Virus record (IMG/VR): IMGVR_UViG_3300046467_000501
Location: 1 to 52,691 of that record
Reading direction: 5' to 3' (one strand)
DNA length: 52,691 bases
From: a virus
The position numbers and the translations under genes are program-made. Under the pieces are notes generated by a model. The model was given only the letters and a program-made list of their open reading frames with translations. It searched no databases and was not told the DNA's origin. The stretch's first letter is position 1, and the number at the start of each line of letters is the position of its first letter. Positions 40,557 through 48,801 of this stretch are shown here, in pieces.

Positions 40557-41023
40557 CGAGTTCCCTTGCCAAACGCTACACGGGTTTTACGATCAGGCGG
40601 GAGAACTGGCATCCTAGGATCGCTCTCACGCATATAGTTGTTATCGACGGCTTGCATCTGTGATTCAGCGTGATTCCTATAATAAGTACGCCTTTTCTCC
40701 ACCGTTTCCTCCGGTGCCTTACAGAGCAATAGTCCACCGACTTCGATCCCGCCCTTCTGCGCCCATTCCGATTTATGATCGCTCATAATTTGTAGTTCTG
40801 GGTGATCTTCGGCACGAACTGGTTCCCACCCTTCACGAAAACGCTTTGACACGTTCGTGTTGTCAAGAGTGCCAACCATTGAAGTTCGTATCCATCTGAA
40901 CACCCATCCGTCTTGCGGCTCTGGGTCTGGAAGTATGGATGCGGGTTCCCAAGGCATATCACGAGCCTCGTCTTCACGAGTCTCCAACGCCCTAGGTTTT
41001 TTCGGAGCGCGTTCGTCAGCCAT
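40553..41023 (-). CDS. Conserved head-region protein (156 aa)
   Basis: An Arg/Pro-rich start (ADERAPKKPRALETRE), then GWVFRWIRTSMVGTLDNTNVSKRFREGWEPVRAEDHPE, IEVGGLLLCKAPEETVEKRRTYYRNHAESQMQAVDNNYMRESDPRMP. This block order is one I recall in phages coding it between scaffold and capsid, usually without a name. It may be a head assembly or connector-associated protein. The start shares one base with the scaffold stop. Confidence 0.65.
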   Translation of the reverse strand: MADERAPKKPRALETREDEARDMPWEPASILPDPEPQDGWVFRWIRTSMVGTLDNTNVSKRFREGWEPVRAEDHPELQIMSDHKSEWAQKGGIEVGGLLLCKAPEETVEKRRTYYRNHAESQMQAVDNNYMRESDPRMPVLPPDRKTRVAFGKGTR

Positions 41024-42024
41024 CAGGCCATCTCCTTGATAAGCTGTGCAGCATACTGCTGTGGCGTTATCCCCAAGCGGTTCGCGAGTGCGACTTGGGT
41101 CGAAGTCAATGTGACTTTGCGTGGCACCGCACCGTTGTTTCTCATAGCTGGTGCAACCACGGGACTCGCCTTGCGACGAGTTGCGGGCTCAACGACCATG
41201 GACCCCGAAGAGCCGCTGCCGCTGACGCCGAAGTACTCAGGAAACTTCTCCCTCATACGTTTGTCTATTAATTCATAGTACTCTTGAGTTTCTGGGTCAA
41301 TACCTTCTTTCTTGACTAACTTCTCATGCACACCATATGCAAGGCTCGTCATCTCCTCATCATCACCAAACCAAGGATTGTTTTGTTGCCATTCCACGGC
41401 GGCAGGGTCCGCTGGTGGCGCTTCTGGAGAAGCCTCTGGCTGTTGCTGGGCCTGCTGGCGTTGTTCGGCCAATACATTCTGCTTCCACTGCTCTGTGACC
41501 CTATTTGACACCGCAGGAGCAGAAGCTTCCGCCAACTGTGCATTGGTCAGAGCCTTTTGTGCCTGAGCAATCTGATCCGATTCTCCAGATTCGTGTGCTT
41601 GCTTGAAGTTAGCTTCGGCTATGGCAACCGCAGCCTGAGCCCCGTATGTACTATGCTGGGTAAGAGCAGACTGCGAGTCTTGGACGAGCTTGAGTAGCCG
41701 TTGATTTTCGACTTGGAGGTTCTGTGTATAGTTCACAGCCTCGCCTGCAAGCCTATCAGACGCTTCTTTTGCCCTTCGTTCCTCGTGATACTCCCATTTC
41801 AGCTTCTTGATGCGTTTCTGGGCACGACTCCCATAGTTTGAGATCTCTTCGTCCGTCGCCATGTCACCATCTGATGACGTAGTCTCTCCAGCAGGACGCT
41901 GATCATCTTCGGGGCGATCATCTACGACCTCGACGTTCACTTCTTCCGATTCGGGAACTTCAATAGTATGTCTGACGCCCAGAAACTTGTCTTCTTCGCT
42001 CATTCTTCCGATTTCATCGCTCAT
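41023..42024 (-). CDS. Putative scaffolding protein (333 aa)
   Basis: An acidic N-terminal region (PESEEVNVEVVDDRPEDD) is followed by a basic coil (GSRAQKRIKKLKWEYHEERRAKEAS), long Gln/Ala-rich helices with TQNLQVENQRLLKLVQDSQ and EQRQQAQQQPEASPEAPPA, and a short basic C-terminus (TRRKASPVVAPA, then VTLTSTQVALANRLGITPQQYAAQL). Acidic, helical and flexible, with a small basic end to grip the capsid protein, it matches scaffold proteins, and it lies where the scaffold should, between portal and capsid. Confidence 0.7.
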   Translation of the reverse strand: MSDEIGRMSEEDKFLGVRHTIEVPESEEVNVEVVDDRPEDDQRPAGETTSSDGDMATDEEISNYGSRAQKRIKKLKWEYHEERRAKEASDRLAGEAVNYTQNLQVENQRLLKLVQDSQSALTQHSTYGAQAAVAIAEANFKQAHESGESDQIAQAQKALTNAQLAEASAPAVSNRVTEQWKQNVLAEQRQQAQQQPEASPEAPPADPAAVEWQQNNPWFGDDEEMTSLAYGVHEKLVKKEGIDPETQEYYELIDKRMREKFPEYFGVSGSGSSGSMVVEPATRRKASPVVAPAMRNNGAVPRKVTLTSTQVALANRLGITPQQYAAQLIKEMA

Positions 42025-42025
42025 T

Positions 42026-42436
42026 TTATGCCCTCTCCACTCCTCTGGGGTCTTCTACTACCGCTTCTACGGTATCATCATTGATTAGGCGTAGTTCCCT
42101 ACCGTGTATCTTAATCCTTGTGCCACTAAACGCCCGAAAGATCACCCAATCACCGACCTGACAGTACGGTCCATTGGGGAACCTACCATAGTTAACGTAA
42201 GCATCTGGCCCCATCGACATGACCCATCCCACAACAGTGGAGATAGACTCTTCATGTTGAGACTGTGCAGACTTGATGATGCCGCCCTCAGTCTCCTCCT
42301 CAACATCAGGAAGGGCAATTAATAGTTTGTAGCCTTTAGGCTCAGGCAACTGCGATGCGTATTTGTTTTCGTCATCCCCGTACTCCTTCTCAGGCAATAC
42401 CAACTTTTCGATAACTTCCTCTGCGAGTTCAGTCAT
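42026..42436 (-). CDS. GroES-like co-chaperonin (136 aa)
   Basis: The core reads GYKLLIALPDVEEETEGGIIKSA (residues 35-57), which matches the GroES opening and its mobile loop with the GGI tripeptide (Gly51, Gly52, Ile53) that grips the GroEL apical domain. VVGWVMSMGPDAY, CQVGDWVIFRAFSGTRIKIHGRELRLINDDTVEAVV then follow the second half of a GroES barrel. T4 gp31 is the precedent: such proteins replace host GroES to fold the capsid protein. It lies between portal and scaffold genes, which fits a capsid folding role. About 30 residues precede the barrel. Confidence 0.8.
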   Translation of the reverse strand: MTELAEEVIEKLVLPEKEYGDDENKYASQLPEPKGYKLLIALPDVEEETEGGIIKSAQSQHEESISTVVGWVMSMGPDAYVNYGRFPNGPYCQVGDWVIFRAFSGTRIKIHGRELRLINDDTVEAVVEDPRGVERA

Positions 42437-42481
42437 TGCGACCTCTCGTTGAATTGTTGCGCCATGACGGCGGGTTACCAG

Positions 42482-42679
42482 CTAAAAATCCCTCAACTTA
42501 TCTTCCAAGTCTATGATTTCACGTTCCGTCCAAGCCAATCCTTCTATCGTTCCGCACACCTTTCGGTATTCCTCCATGTCCTTAGCGCCACCCATCGCAA
42601 GATGATCCGCCAATTCATTCATCTGGTCCCTGATCTTCTTTTTGAGCAACGACAAAACATCTTCACTCACTGTCATCAT
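42482..42679 (-). CDS. Small helical phage protein (65 aa)
   Basis: The start lies inside the end of the portal gene. ATG at 42679 or 42676 are both possible, with AAAGG just before. The sequence, MTVSEDVLSLLKKKIRDQMNELADHL then MEEYRKVCGTIEGLAWTEREIIDLEDKL, forms two amphipathic helices. Small two-helix proteins of this kind (with a YxxxCGxIxGL core) are often coded right after the portal in such phages. Role unknown, perhaps assembly of the portal ring. Confidence 0.6.
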   Translation of the reverse strand: MMTVSEDVLSLLKKKIRDQMNELADHLAMGGAKDMEEYRKVCGTIEGLAWTEREIIDLEDKLRDF

Positions 42680-45179
42680 CCTTTGCTATTTCTCTGCCAA
42701 GCTTAACGCCTTCAAGCTCCTGAGAAGCTGCCATTTTCTTTTCGTCCGCATCCGTCTTTATCGCTAGTTCCTGCTCGTCCAATGCGAGCTTCTGTTGTTC
42801 TAACTGAAGTTCTGCCACATCGATTTGTTGTTCAGAGGCCATCTTCTCCTCAAGCAACGCGAGCTTCTGCTGGTCGAGTTGTTCCTTACTGGCAACCTTC
42901 TGCTGCTCCAACTGCTGTTTCGCGGCATCGGCCTGCTGTTTGCGCTGGACTTCCTGCTCCTGTATCCCAAGCTCGCGTTCGCGCTGTTGGATGATCGGGT
43001 CTTTCTGTTGCGCGGCTTGCTGTGCAGCCTGCTGTTGTTGCTGCTTCTTGCCAGTCATCTGATCGGCGGCATCGGCAACGAGTTTGCTGAGTCTGCTTTC
43101 GATATCTTCCGGTATCGGCTCACCCATCGGCGGCAGTTCCGTGCCAAGCTCTTCTTCGATTTGCTTGCGGAATTTGAAGGCCAAATGTTCGCGGAGATGG
43201 GAATCAAGCGCACCCGATATCGATTGACCAGCAGGACTGTTCTGCATCTCCTGTGCGATCTGCGGATCATTCTTGATCGCCATATGGACACGCATATGTG
43301 CCTCGTGATCCTGATATTGATACGCTTTGACAGGAGCCTGTGTAAGCATATTCTGATTTTCGCTGACGGGATCGGTAGGGGGCACCTCGTCCGTGTCGGG
43401 TACGACCTTGTCAGCGTTCGGAATACCGATCAGTTCCATCATCTGTCTGTGCAGAAGCGGGAGATCATACATATTCGGGGCTTGAGCTGCTAATTGCAGG
43501 GCAGCTTGATACTGCATGATGCGTTGTGCCATGGTAGACGCATTCGGGTCCGAAACAGGCACTACATCAATGCGGTCATCGAAATCTTCAGCCTTGATGC
43601 CTTCGCCCGCATCCGTCTCATAAGGATAGTCGGGGTCCGTATAATCATGGATGATCTTGGCTAAAATCTTGTATTCCTGCTTCAGACTCGCGTGGATACG
43701 AGCCTGAATCGCGGACTGCACCTTCATTGCCCGCTCCATGATAGCAAGAGTGGTCCCTACGGGAGCCTCTTGGTTCATGTCTGCTACTTTGAGATCAGCC
43801 ATTGACGCAAAGCGTCGGCCTTCCTCCACAATGTTACCCAACAACTGATAAAGGACCGAAGAAGGTTCCTTATAAGGAAGGAAGGTGATATTGTCACGGA
43901 TGACCCCTCCCGGTACATCAACGTCTCTGAATTCTCCCGGCATAATCGGCGTATCATCGCCTTTGATTCTGAGTCCACGAGTTTTGAGTCCTCCGGGCAG
44001 GTTGGAAAGGGTTCCTGCGTCTACAAGCTGACGCAACAGGCTGGTGGCGGACTTCGCGAGTCCACCGATCATATGGATCAAGCCTAGGTTATAGAATCCG
44101 ATGCCCGGAACGTATCCATAATGAACAAAATGCTGTTTCTTGACCTTGTGTTCATCGGATTCGTCCCAGTTTCGGTAGATTGAAAGGATCGTGGAACTGG
44201 ATTTGTCGATGGTGACCACATAAGGAAGGGCTACGCCGTCCGGGTCTTCAAAGCCCGGAAGGTCGAGATCAACGTGCATCTCCAGAAGCTGATGTCGCTC
44301 TTCGGCATCATATGAAGGCTTAACACCGCCGATCTCGTTGAACTTATCCGTGATCGGGTTCTCTTCTATGTGTGAGGTCGTGAGTTCCACATCCTTATAG
44401 AACCCGCTGACCTGAAGCTTTTTCACCTGATTCGTGCTTCGGTTCATCACATGGGTGTAACGCTCTGCCTGATCCAGATCCGCTTCGTTGTACGACACAA
44501 CGAAATCCTCTGCGGGCACGAACATCGAAGTCGGTCTGCCCAGCGACGGATCAAAATAGATTTTGCGGAACGCTGATCCGGCAAGCGGCAAGCTGAACAG
44601 GAGCTTTTCGGTTTCAGACCGATATTCGGTCATCACTTCGATAAGCTGATAGTTCATGTAGTCCTGAACACGTTTCGCTTGTTGCTGCCGTTCCTTCGTG
44701 TCAGTACCCCAAATCTGGGTCTTGACCGGACCCTTGGCTGGCATGATCTCTTGGATCGTCTGGCTCTGGAACCTGACCACGGCTTCGGACAACATGGGAT
44801 GAAAAACGCCACAGGCTCCAGCCCATGGCGTGGTGCGGTCCTCAATCTCCAGACCTAGATTGTCGAGTCCTTCCTTGTACGTTTGCTCCCAATCCGACCT
44901 GCTTCTGTTGTCGGCATTGAACTTGGCAATGAGATCGACTGCGATTGTGCGGCTGTCCTTGTCTTCGACAACTTCAGCGAGGTTGCTATCGAACTCCGTT
45001 TCAGCACTACCGACATCTGCTAACGGGTCAAAATCTATCTCGACTCCGCCGTCTTCCAATTCCGTGACCGAAGAATCGCCCGGAATAACCTCTTCTTCCT
45101 CAATAACCATGAGCCCCTCTGGACCCATATCGAAATCATCCTGATTGAATAAATTCTCCAGAGGTTTATCTATTGGCAT
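42663..45179 (-). CDS. P22-type portal protein (838 aa)
   Basis: The size, the sequence DRTTPWAGACGVFHPMLSEAVVRFQSQTIQEIMPAKGPVKTQIWG and RVQDYMNYQL, DLADLDQAERYTHVMN-like middle and NIVEEGRRFASMADLKVADMNQEAPVGTTLAIMERAMKVQSAIQARIHASLKQEYK show a large podoviral portal. The tail (from about residue 690) is a long Gln-rich coil (KKQQQQQAAQQAAQQKD, QEQEVQRKQQADAAKQQ), akin to the P22 portal barrel that projects into the head. It makes the 12-fold ring for DNA entry and exit. Confidence 0.85.
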   Translation of the reverse strand: MPIDKPLENLFNQDDFDMGPEGLMVIEEEEVIPGDSSVTELEDGGVEIDFDPLADVGSAETEFDSNLAEVVEDKDSRTIAVDLIAKFNADNRSRSDWEQTYKEGLDNLGLEIEDRTTPWAGACGVFHPMLSEAVVRFQSQTIQEIMPAKGPVKTQIWGTDTKERQQQAKRVQDYMNYQLIEVMTEYRSETEKLLFSLPLAGSAFRKIYFDPSLGRPTSMFVPAEDFVVSYNEADLDQAERYTHVMNRSTNQVKKLQVSGFYKDVELTTSHIEENPITDKFNEIGGVKPSYDAEERHQLLEMHVDLDLPGFEDPDGVALPYVVTIDKSSSTILSIYRNWDESDEHKVKKQHFVHYGYVPGIGFYNLGLIHMIGGLAKSATSLLRQLVDAGTLSNLPGGLKTRGLRIKGDDTPIMPGEFRDVDVPGGVIRDNITFLPYKEPSSVLYQLLGNIVEEGRRFASMADLKVADMNQEAPVGTTLAIMERAMKVQSAIQARIHASLKQEYKILAKIIHDYTDPDYPYETDAGEGIKAEDFDDRIDVVPVSDPNASTMAQRIMQYQAALQLAAQAPNMYDLPLLHRQMMELIGIPNADKVVPDTDEVPPTDPVSENQNMLTQAPVKAYQYQDHEAHMRVHMAIKNDPQIAQEMQNSPAGQSISGALDSHLREHLAFKFRKQIEEELGTELPPMGEPIPEDIESRLSKLVADAADQMTGKKQQQQQAAQQAAQQKDPIIQQRERELGIQEQEVQRKQQADAAKQQLEQQKVASKEQLDQQKLALLEEKMASEQQIDVAELQLEQQKLALDEQELAIKTDADEKKMAASQELEGVKLGREIAKDDDSE

Positions 45180-45180
45180 T

Positions 45181-45468
45181 TTATAACTCCCGATTCGCGT
45201 CGGATAACCTCACCAGAAATCCCGGCGTCTTGTCGCCGTGCCAGCCGCCCAATTGATTGTATTCGTAGTACTCGACTGCGCCTTCGTAGTCGTCACAGCC
45301 GTCTTCGATCAGCTTGTCGATGACCTTGGCCTTATCGTATAGCACGATAGGTTCCATGCCGTACCGTTCCAGCACACCGACCACGCAATCGTTATAACCA
45401 TCCATGATCAGCGCATCTTCGATACCAATATCCAGCAGACGCTCCGCCAGCGTGACGACACTATCCAT
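45181..45468 (-). CDS. Small conserved phage protein between TerL and portal (95 aa)
   Basis: The sequence has the pattern DALIMDGYNDCVVGVLERYGMEPIVLYDKAKVIDKLIEDGCDDYEGAVEYYEYNQLGGWHGDKTPGFL. I recall this block (DDCVVGVxERFGMEPIVxY, then EFFEFNxxGxWxGxxTPxFL) from many phages where it neighbours terminase or portal genes. It is acidic and alpha/beta in look. The function has not been established as far as I know. Confidence 0.65.
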   Translation of the reverse strand: MDSVVTLAERLLDIGIEDALIMDGYNDCVVGVLERYGMEPIVLYDKAKVIDKLIEDGCDDYEGAVEYYEYNQLGGWHGDKTPGFLVRLSDANREL

Positions 45469-45482
45469 GAAACCCCCGGCTG

Positions 45483-46964
45483 TTAGTAGTAATCTGCTTT
45501 ACGCATAGGCAGAATATCTTTCCATGGATCGTCGCTGTCCAAACTTATAAAGCCACCTTGCCTGAATCGCAACAAAGCCTGAGTCGATGAATCAACTAAA
45601 TCATCGTGGTCGCCAGTAGGGAAGGCAGCAAATTGCTCTATCACTTCTTCCGCCCATCTTTTTTTGGGTGCCCAAACATGACCACTATGGAACAGATCGG
45701 ATACCGCATTGACTCTGGCAATCTTGTCCTTGCCTCGTCCCGGCGTGTATTCCGCAACCGGGATACCGATCCTACGCAATTCAAAAATCAGTGGACTGCC
45801 CGCCGCTTTCGCTTCCACGATACACGCATCGGGTTTGTATTCCTTGTACATATCGTAAGCGCGTTTCTTCAGGTCAGGAAATTCCAGACGTTCTTGTAGA
45901 GCGTCCAATAGGATGATGTTCGCTTTCTTGTCTTTGTCTTCGCTGTAGAACACACCCCATGTCGTGCAAGCACTATAGTCGGCAGTCTGTTTGGCGAGAA
46001 ACGCCGTGTCCCAAGACTGAATCACGAATTCGCAGTCCGGTGGATCTTTCTTCGTCCATTCATTCCACCATTCGCGCTTGATGATCGCGCCTTCTTCCGA
46101 AGTCGGGTCTTGCTGATACTGGGCAGTCCATTTGCCTACCGGAAGCTCCGCTTTCAAAGCCTCAAGTTGTTCCAGTGGCCAGAACCCCGGCCACAGCGGT
46201 TTGCCGCTAGGAAGGATAGCAGGTAGTTCGATGATTTCCCACTCGTCGGAGCCGCCCCTTTCTATGGACGCCTTCAAAATAGAGCCCGTCAGATCCTTCT
46301 TCGACCAACGGGTCATCACCAGACAGATCGCACCCCCCGGTTGCAAACGCTGGCGTGGACCGGATGTGTACCATTCATAAGTCTTGTCGTAGACGGATGG
46401 ATCGTTCTGTGCCGCTTCCTGCTCAGAATGGGGATCGTCCACTATGAGAATGTCCGCGCCCTTACCTGTTACCGCACCACCAACCCCAATAGCAAAATAG
46501 TCGCCACCAACATTCGTGTTCCAACGACCAGCAGCCTTGGAGTCCACACTCAAGGAAACATTGGAAAATATTTTTGAATAATCGTCGGAGCCTACCAAGT
46601 TGCGGACCTTGCGGCCAAAGCCAACCGCGAGTTCCGCAGTGTGTGCAGTCTGGATAACCTTTCTGTCTGGGAACCTTCCCAGATACCAAGCAGGAAACAG
46701 ATGGGATGCGAATTCCGATTTGGTGTGTCTGGGCGGCATATTGATGATCAAACGCTTCAACTCGCCGCTTGCAATGCGATTGAATGCGTCCGCCATCACA
46801 CGATGATGGTCACCTTCGATGAACGCAGGCCAAACCTCTTTGACAAACTCCAGAAAATCTCCTTGGGCACCTTCCCTCATCCTAGCCGCGTTGAGTTCCT
46901 CAATAAGACCCAGAATCTCACGCTTCTCGTTGACAGGCAGCGCGTCAAGAGATTTTAGATTCAT
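45483..46964 (-). CDS. Terminase large subunit (TerL)
   Basis: The ATPase half has LIINMPPRHTKSEFASH (Walker A, about 72-88) and DILIVDDPHSEQEA (Walker B, 171-178, with a tandem Asp). MTRWSKKDLTG is the coupling motif. The nuclease half has SWDTAF (Asp319), VEAKAAGSPL (Glu384) and DHDDLVDSSTQAL (Asp454-458), the RNase H-like metal sites. With 493 residues it is complete. It drives DNA into the procapsid and cuts concatemers. No small terminase could be identified nearby; the preceding gene codes a membrane protein. Confidence 0.92.
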   Translation of the reverse strand: MNLKSLDALPVNEKREILGLIEELNAARMREGAQGDFLEFVKEVWPAFIEGDHHRVMADAFNRIASGELKRLIINMPPRHTKSEFASHLFPAWYLGRFPDRKVIQTAHTAELAVGFGRKVRNLVGSDDYSKIFSNVSLSVDSKAAGRWNTNVGGDYFAIGVGGAVTGKGADILIVDDPHSEQEAAQNDPSVYDKTYEWYTSGPRQRLQPGGAICLVMTRWSKKDLTGSILKASIERGGSDEWEIIELPAILPSGKPLWPGFWPLEQLEALKAELPVGKWTAQYQQDPTSEEGAIIKREWWNEWTKKDPPDCEFVIQSWDTAFLAKQTADYSACTTWGVFYSEDKDKKANIILLDALQERLEFPDLKKRAYDMYKEYKPDACIVEAKAAGSPLIFELRRIGIPVAEYTPGRGKDKIARVNAVSDLFHSGHVWAPKKRWAEEVIEQFAAFPTGDHDDLVDSSTQALLRFRQGGFISLDSDDPWKDILPMRKADYY

Positions 46965-47201
46965 TTATCGCCTGTCCTTAATGAACTCGACCAACAGCTT
47001 GATGTCTGCCCGAATTTCACCCACAGACACTTTGAGTTCCGATACCGCCTTCGCGTTCTCTTCGTGTCTGCGCCCAAATTCGTTCTTGACCTCGTAAAGA
47101 GAGAAGACCAAGAAGCGGTAGAGTGCGTAGATGGCTCCCAAGAGCAATACGAGCGGTAAGCCGTATGACTCTATCAGGCCCAAGATGCCGTCAGGTTCCA
47201 T
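46965..47201 (-). CDS. Membrane-anchored coil protein, first gene of late operon (78 aa)
   Basis: GLIESYGLPLVLLLGAIYALYRFLVFSLYEV is one membrane span, followed by a charged coil (FGRRHEENAKAVSELKVSVGEIRADIKLLVEF). The end abuts the TerL start. Similar peptides occur in other phages near terminase or lysis genes and are often called holins without proof. Two genes at 30951-31513 have the same plan. It does not look like a small terminase, which would lack the membrane span. Confidence 0.6.
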   Translation of the reverse strand: MEPDGILGLIESYGLPLVLLLGAIYALYRFLVFSLYEVKNEFGRRHEENAKAVSELKVSVGEIRADIKLLVEFIKDRR

Positions 47202-47255
47202 GTGGCACCGTCCTTGGAATCTTTTAGTGAGATTAATGCCCCCACCAATAAAGTA

Positions 47256-47284
47256 GTTATGCGGGTTCTGTTCCAGTCTGTCAA
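47256..47284 (-). promoter_or_regulatory. Sigma70-like promoter for the morphogenesis operon
   Basis: On the minus strand a consensus TTGACA (47284-47279) is followed after exactly 17 bases by CATAAC (47261-47256), with the start site expected near 47249 and the first gene at 47201. It is the only good promoter found for the whole 38-kb late operon. The rest of the operon must be driven from here or from internal sites that I could not see. Confidence 0.6.
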
Positions 47285-47545
47285 GTTGTTTCTTTATTGT
47301 GATGTCACGATAAGTTGAAATTTTTATATAAAATTTTTAGGGGTAGGAGTCCCAGTGCAAAATCTGGTGATCTAGCGAGCAAAATACTGTTTTATTGTGG
47401 GGGGCGGCGGCGGGCCAAAAGGGGGGGGTCGGGGGTACTGGGGCCTTGCGCCCCCCACCCTATTACCTTCTATTTGTGTCACGGAGAGAGGGGGCCACGA
47501 TGGCACCCTCAATAACTCTGTCACCCTCCATAAAGGAGAGACACC
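47285..47545 (+). promoter_or_regulatory. Divergent intergenic region: AT block, G-tracts, leader of the accessory operon
   Basis: No gene is visible in this gap. A possible rightward promoter is TTGTTT (47286-47291), 17 bases, GATAAG (47309-47314), of modest quality. An AT block at 47315-47338 ends in TTTTTAGGGG, resembling the AT block before the 10-bp repeats in the right arm. G-rich runs follow (47397-47450), including GGGGC/GCCCC hairpin arms, then a Pro-coding-like stretch that I regard as untranslated leader, and an AAAGGAGAG site for the gene at 47546. Confidence 0.4.
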
Positions 47546-47992
47546 ATGCGGTACATCACCATCACCACGGACTCCCTCTATCAACGTCTTATGGACAACG
47601 TCAGCGCACTAGCAGACGCCAACGTGTCCAAGATGGTAGAGGCAGACACGGACGAAGGGGTAGAGCTTCCCTTCAGCCCCGCCGATGCGTGGGAAGTTGA
47701 AGAAGAAGACCAGATTTCCGACCTAGGCTTTCTGACCGTCTACTACGAGAAGGTACACGATCCCAACGCGGACGATTACCAGTCTCGTTCGCTCGTTCCT
47801 GTCGAGGTCTTCGAATCGAAAGCGGGGAACATCTTGATGAGGGCCTACGATTTCCGGGCGGGATTCGTGAAAAGCTTTAGGCTCGACTCTGTACAGCGTA
47901 TCCTGATTCGGAACCAGAATCTGGGAGACTCCGAATGGGGTGTTAGAGACATCACATTTCGGGGAATCTCAGAGCGGTCCGAATCACTCTAA
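47546..47992 (+). CDS. WYL-like accessory phage protein (148 aa)
   Basis: Residues 81-121 carry RSLVPVEVF, GNILMRAYDFRAGFVKSFRLDSVQRIL, which follows the WYL-domain rhythm (Pxxl, GxxyLxAyd, then g.vrtFrlDRI). WYL domains sense nucleic acid ligands and regulate other proteins. The N-terminal half (MRYITITTDSLYQRLMDNVSAL) has no HTH that I can see. A small WYL protein at the head of an accessory operon could be a regulator of that operon or of host defence. The assignment rests on pattern only. Confidence 0.55.
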   Translation: MRYITITTDSLYQRLMDNVSALADANVSKMVEADTDEGVELPFSPADAWEVEEEDQISDLGFLTVYYEKVHDPNADDYQSRSLVPVEVFESKAGNILMRAYDFRAGFVKSFRLDSVQRILIRNQNLGDSEWGVRDITFRGISERSESL

Positions 47993-48002
47993 CCCTTCAC
48001 AG

Positions 48003-48027
48003 GGGGGGGAGCATCTAGCTCCCCCCC
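48003..48027 (+). other. Intercistronic G/C-tract hairpin 1
   Basis: GGGGGGGAGC (48003-48012) and GCTCCCCCCC (48018-48027) form a 10-bp stem with a 5-base loop, ten bases after the stop of the WYL-like gene. No T-run follows. The element recurs after each of the next three genes with different inner base pairs, so the structure and not the exact sequence is kept. Confidence 0.7.
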
Positions 48028-48054
48028 AGTACTTCACACAAGAGGAGAAACACT

Positions 48055-48312
48055 ATGTCACATCCGGGCAACGATCAGATCATCGACGCAATGCGCGACA
48101 AGATGCCTAACCTTACACCCGACCAGATAGGTCGATTGGTTTACCTGATCGATGCATATGGTAGGCATCAACATACACTGGGCCAGTTGAACATGATCAA
48201 TACATCCGATAGAAGCTCTGCATTCGATAAGCTTCGTGTCGAGTACACGCAACACTCTAAGGACACGAGGGAGGAGATCACAGAGATCATCGAGATCCTG
48301 TTCGACTACTAA
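48055..48312 (+). CDS. Small helical accessory protein (85 aa)
   Basis: An AGGAG site lies before the ATG. The sequence is helical throughout: MRDKMPNLTPDQIGRLVYLIDAYGRHQHTLGQLN, then AFDKLRVEYTQHSKDTREEITEIIEIL. It has the look of a small two- or three-helix bundle. No family is recognised. It lies in an operon of similar small genes thought to act on the host or on transcription. Confidence 0.6.
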   Translation: MSHPGNDQIIDAMRDKMPNLTPDQIGRLVYLIDAYGRHQHTLGQLNMINTSDRSSAFDKLRVEYTQHSKDTREEITEIIEILFDY

Positions 48313-48319
48313 CAAAACA

Positions 48320-48360
48320 GGGGGGGGGATTCACCCCCCCCCATCACCCCCAAATCGGGG
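48320..48360 (+). other. Intercistronic G/C-tract hairpin 2 with SD mini-hairpin
   Basis: Nine G (48320-48328) and nine C (48334-48342) enclose ATTCA. Four bases later CCCC (48348-48351) and GGGG (48357-48360) form a mini-hairpin that contains the ribosome binding site GGGGAG of the next gene. The ATG is nine bases past the G run. Coupling of the two hairpins could tune translation of the zinc-finger protein. Confidence 0.65.
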
Positions 48361-48369
48361 AGAACGAAA

Positions 48370-48741
48370 ATGTTTGAACACATCAGCACCATAATCGGCA
48401 GAGTGTTAGGGGCCACAAGTTGCCCAGACTGTGACGGTAACGACAAGAACGACGGCCCCGTGCCGAACGAGAAAGATCGGGAGATGTGGATCGATCTCGC
48501 AGGATACTATGTCGAGTGTCCCATGTGCGAAAATGGCCGAGTCTACTGGGAAGACAATTGGCTTGCAGGTGGGGAGAACCATTGGAGGGCTCGCACTCAG
48601 GAATGCGAACACTGCAAGGGCTCCGGGGAATTGAGAATTCACGACCGCTGTGGGACTTGCGGAAGGTTAGAGCAAGCCTACGGCACGGGACCGGAGAGGG
48701 TGGACGATGATGATAGGATACGCGACCACCTAGAATATTAG
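48370..48741 (+). CDS. DnaJ-type zinc finger protein (123 aa)
   Basis: Four CxxC pairs, at residues 18/21 (CPDC), 50/53 (CPMC), 79/82 (CEHCKGSGEL) and 94/97 (CGTC), could bind two zinc ions. The third pair has the exact CxxCxGxG look of the DnaJ cysteine-rich domain. No J-domain is present, so it is a stand-alone zinc domain, as in several phage proteins and in small anti-sigma or chaperone-like factors. The C-terminus is acidic. It may bind nucleic acid or unfolded protein. Confidence 0.7.
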   Translation: MFEHISTIIGRVLGATSCPDCDGNDKNDGPVPNEKDREMWIDLAGYYVECPMCENGRVYWEDNWLAGGENHWRARTQECEHCKGSGELRIHDRCGTCGRLEQAYGTGPERVDDDDRIRDHLEY

Positions 48742-48749
48742 GAAAGACA

Positions 48750-48792
48750 GGGGGGAGGCACTCCGCCTCCCCCCTCCACCCCCAGATAGGGG
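48750..48792 (+). other. Intercistronic G/C-tract hairpin 3 with SD mini-hairpin
   Basis: GGGGGGAGGC (48750-48759) pairs with GCCTCCCCCC (48765-48774) over a 5-base loop. It is followed by CCCC (48780-48783) and GGGG (48789-48792) around AGATA, holding the ribosome site of the gene at 48802. The string CACCCCCAGATAGGGGAGCA is shared exactly with the module before 49061. Confidence 0.7.
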
Positions 48793-48801
48793 AGCAGGAA
48801 A

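Noticed and set aside
42825-43493. Leu-rich rightward ORF that looks like a membrane protein
   Set aside because: It is the mirror of the Gln/Lys-rich coil at the end of the portal gene. Leu runs come from the complement of CAG codons.
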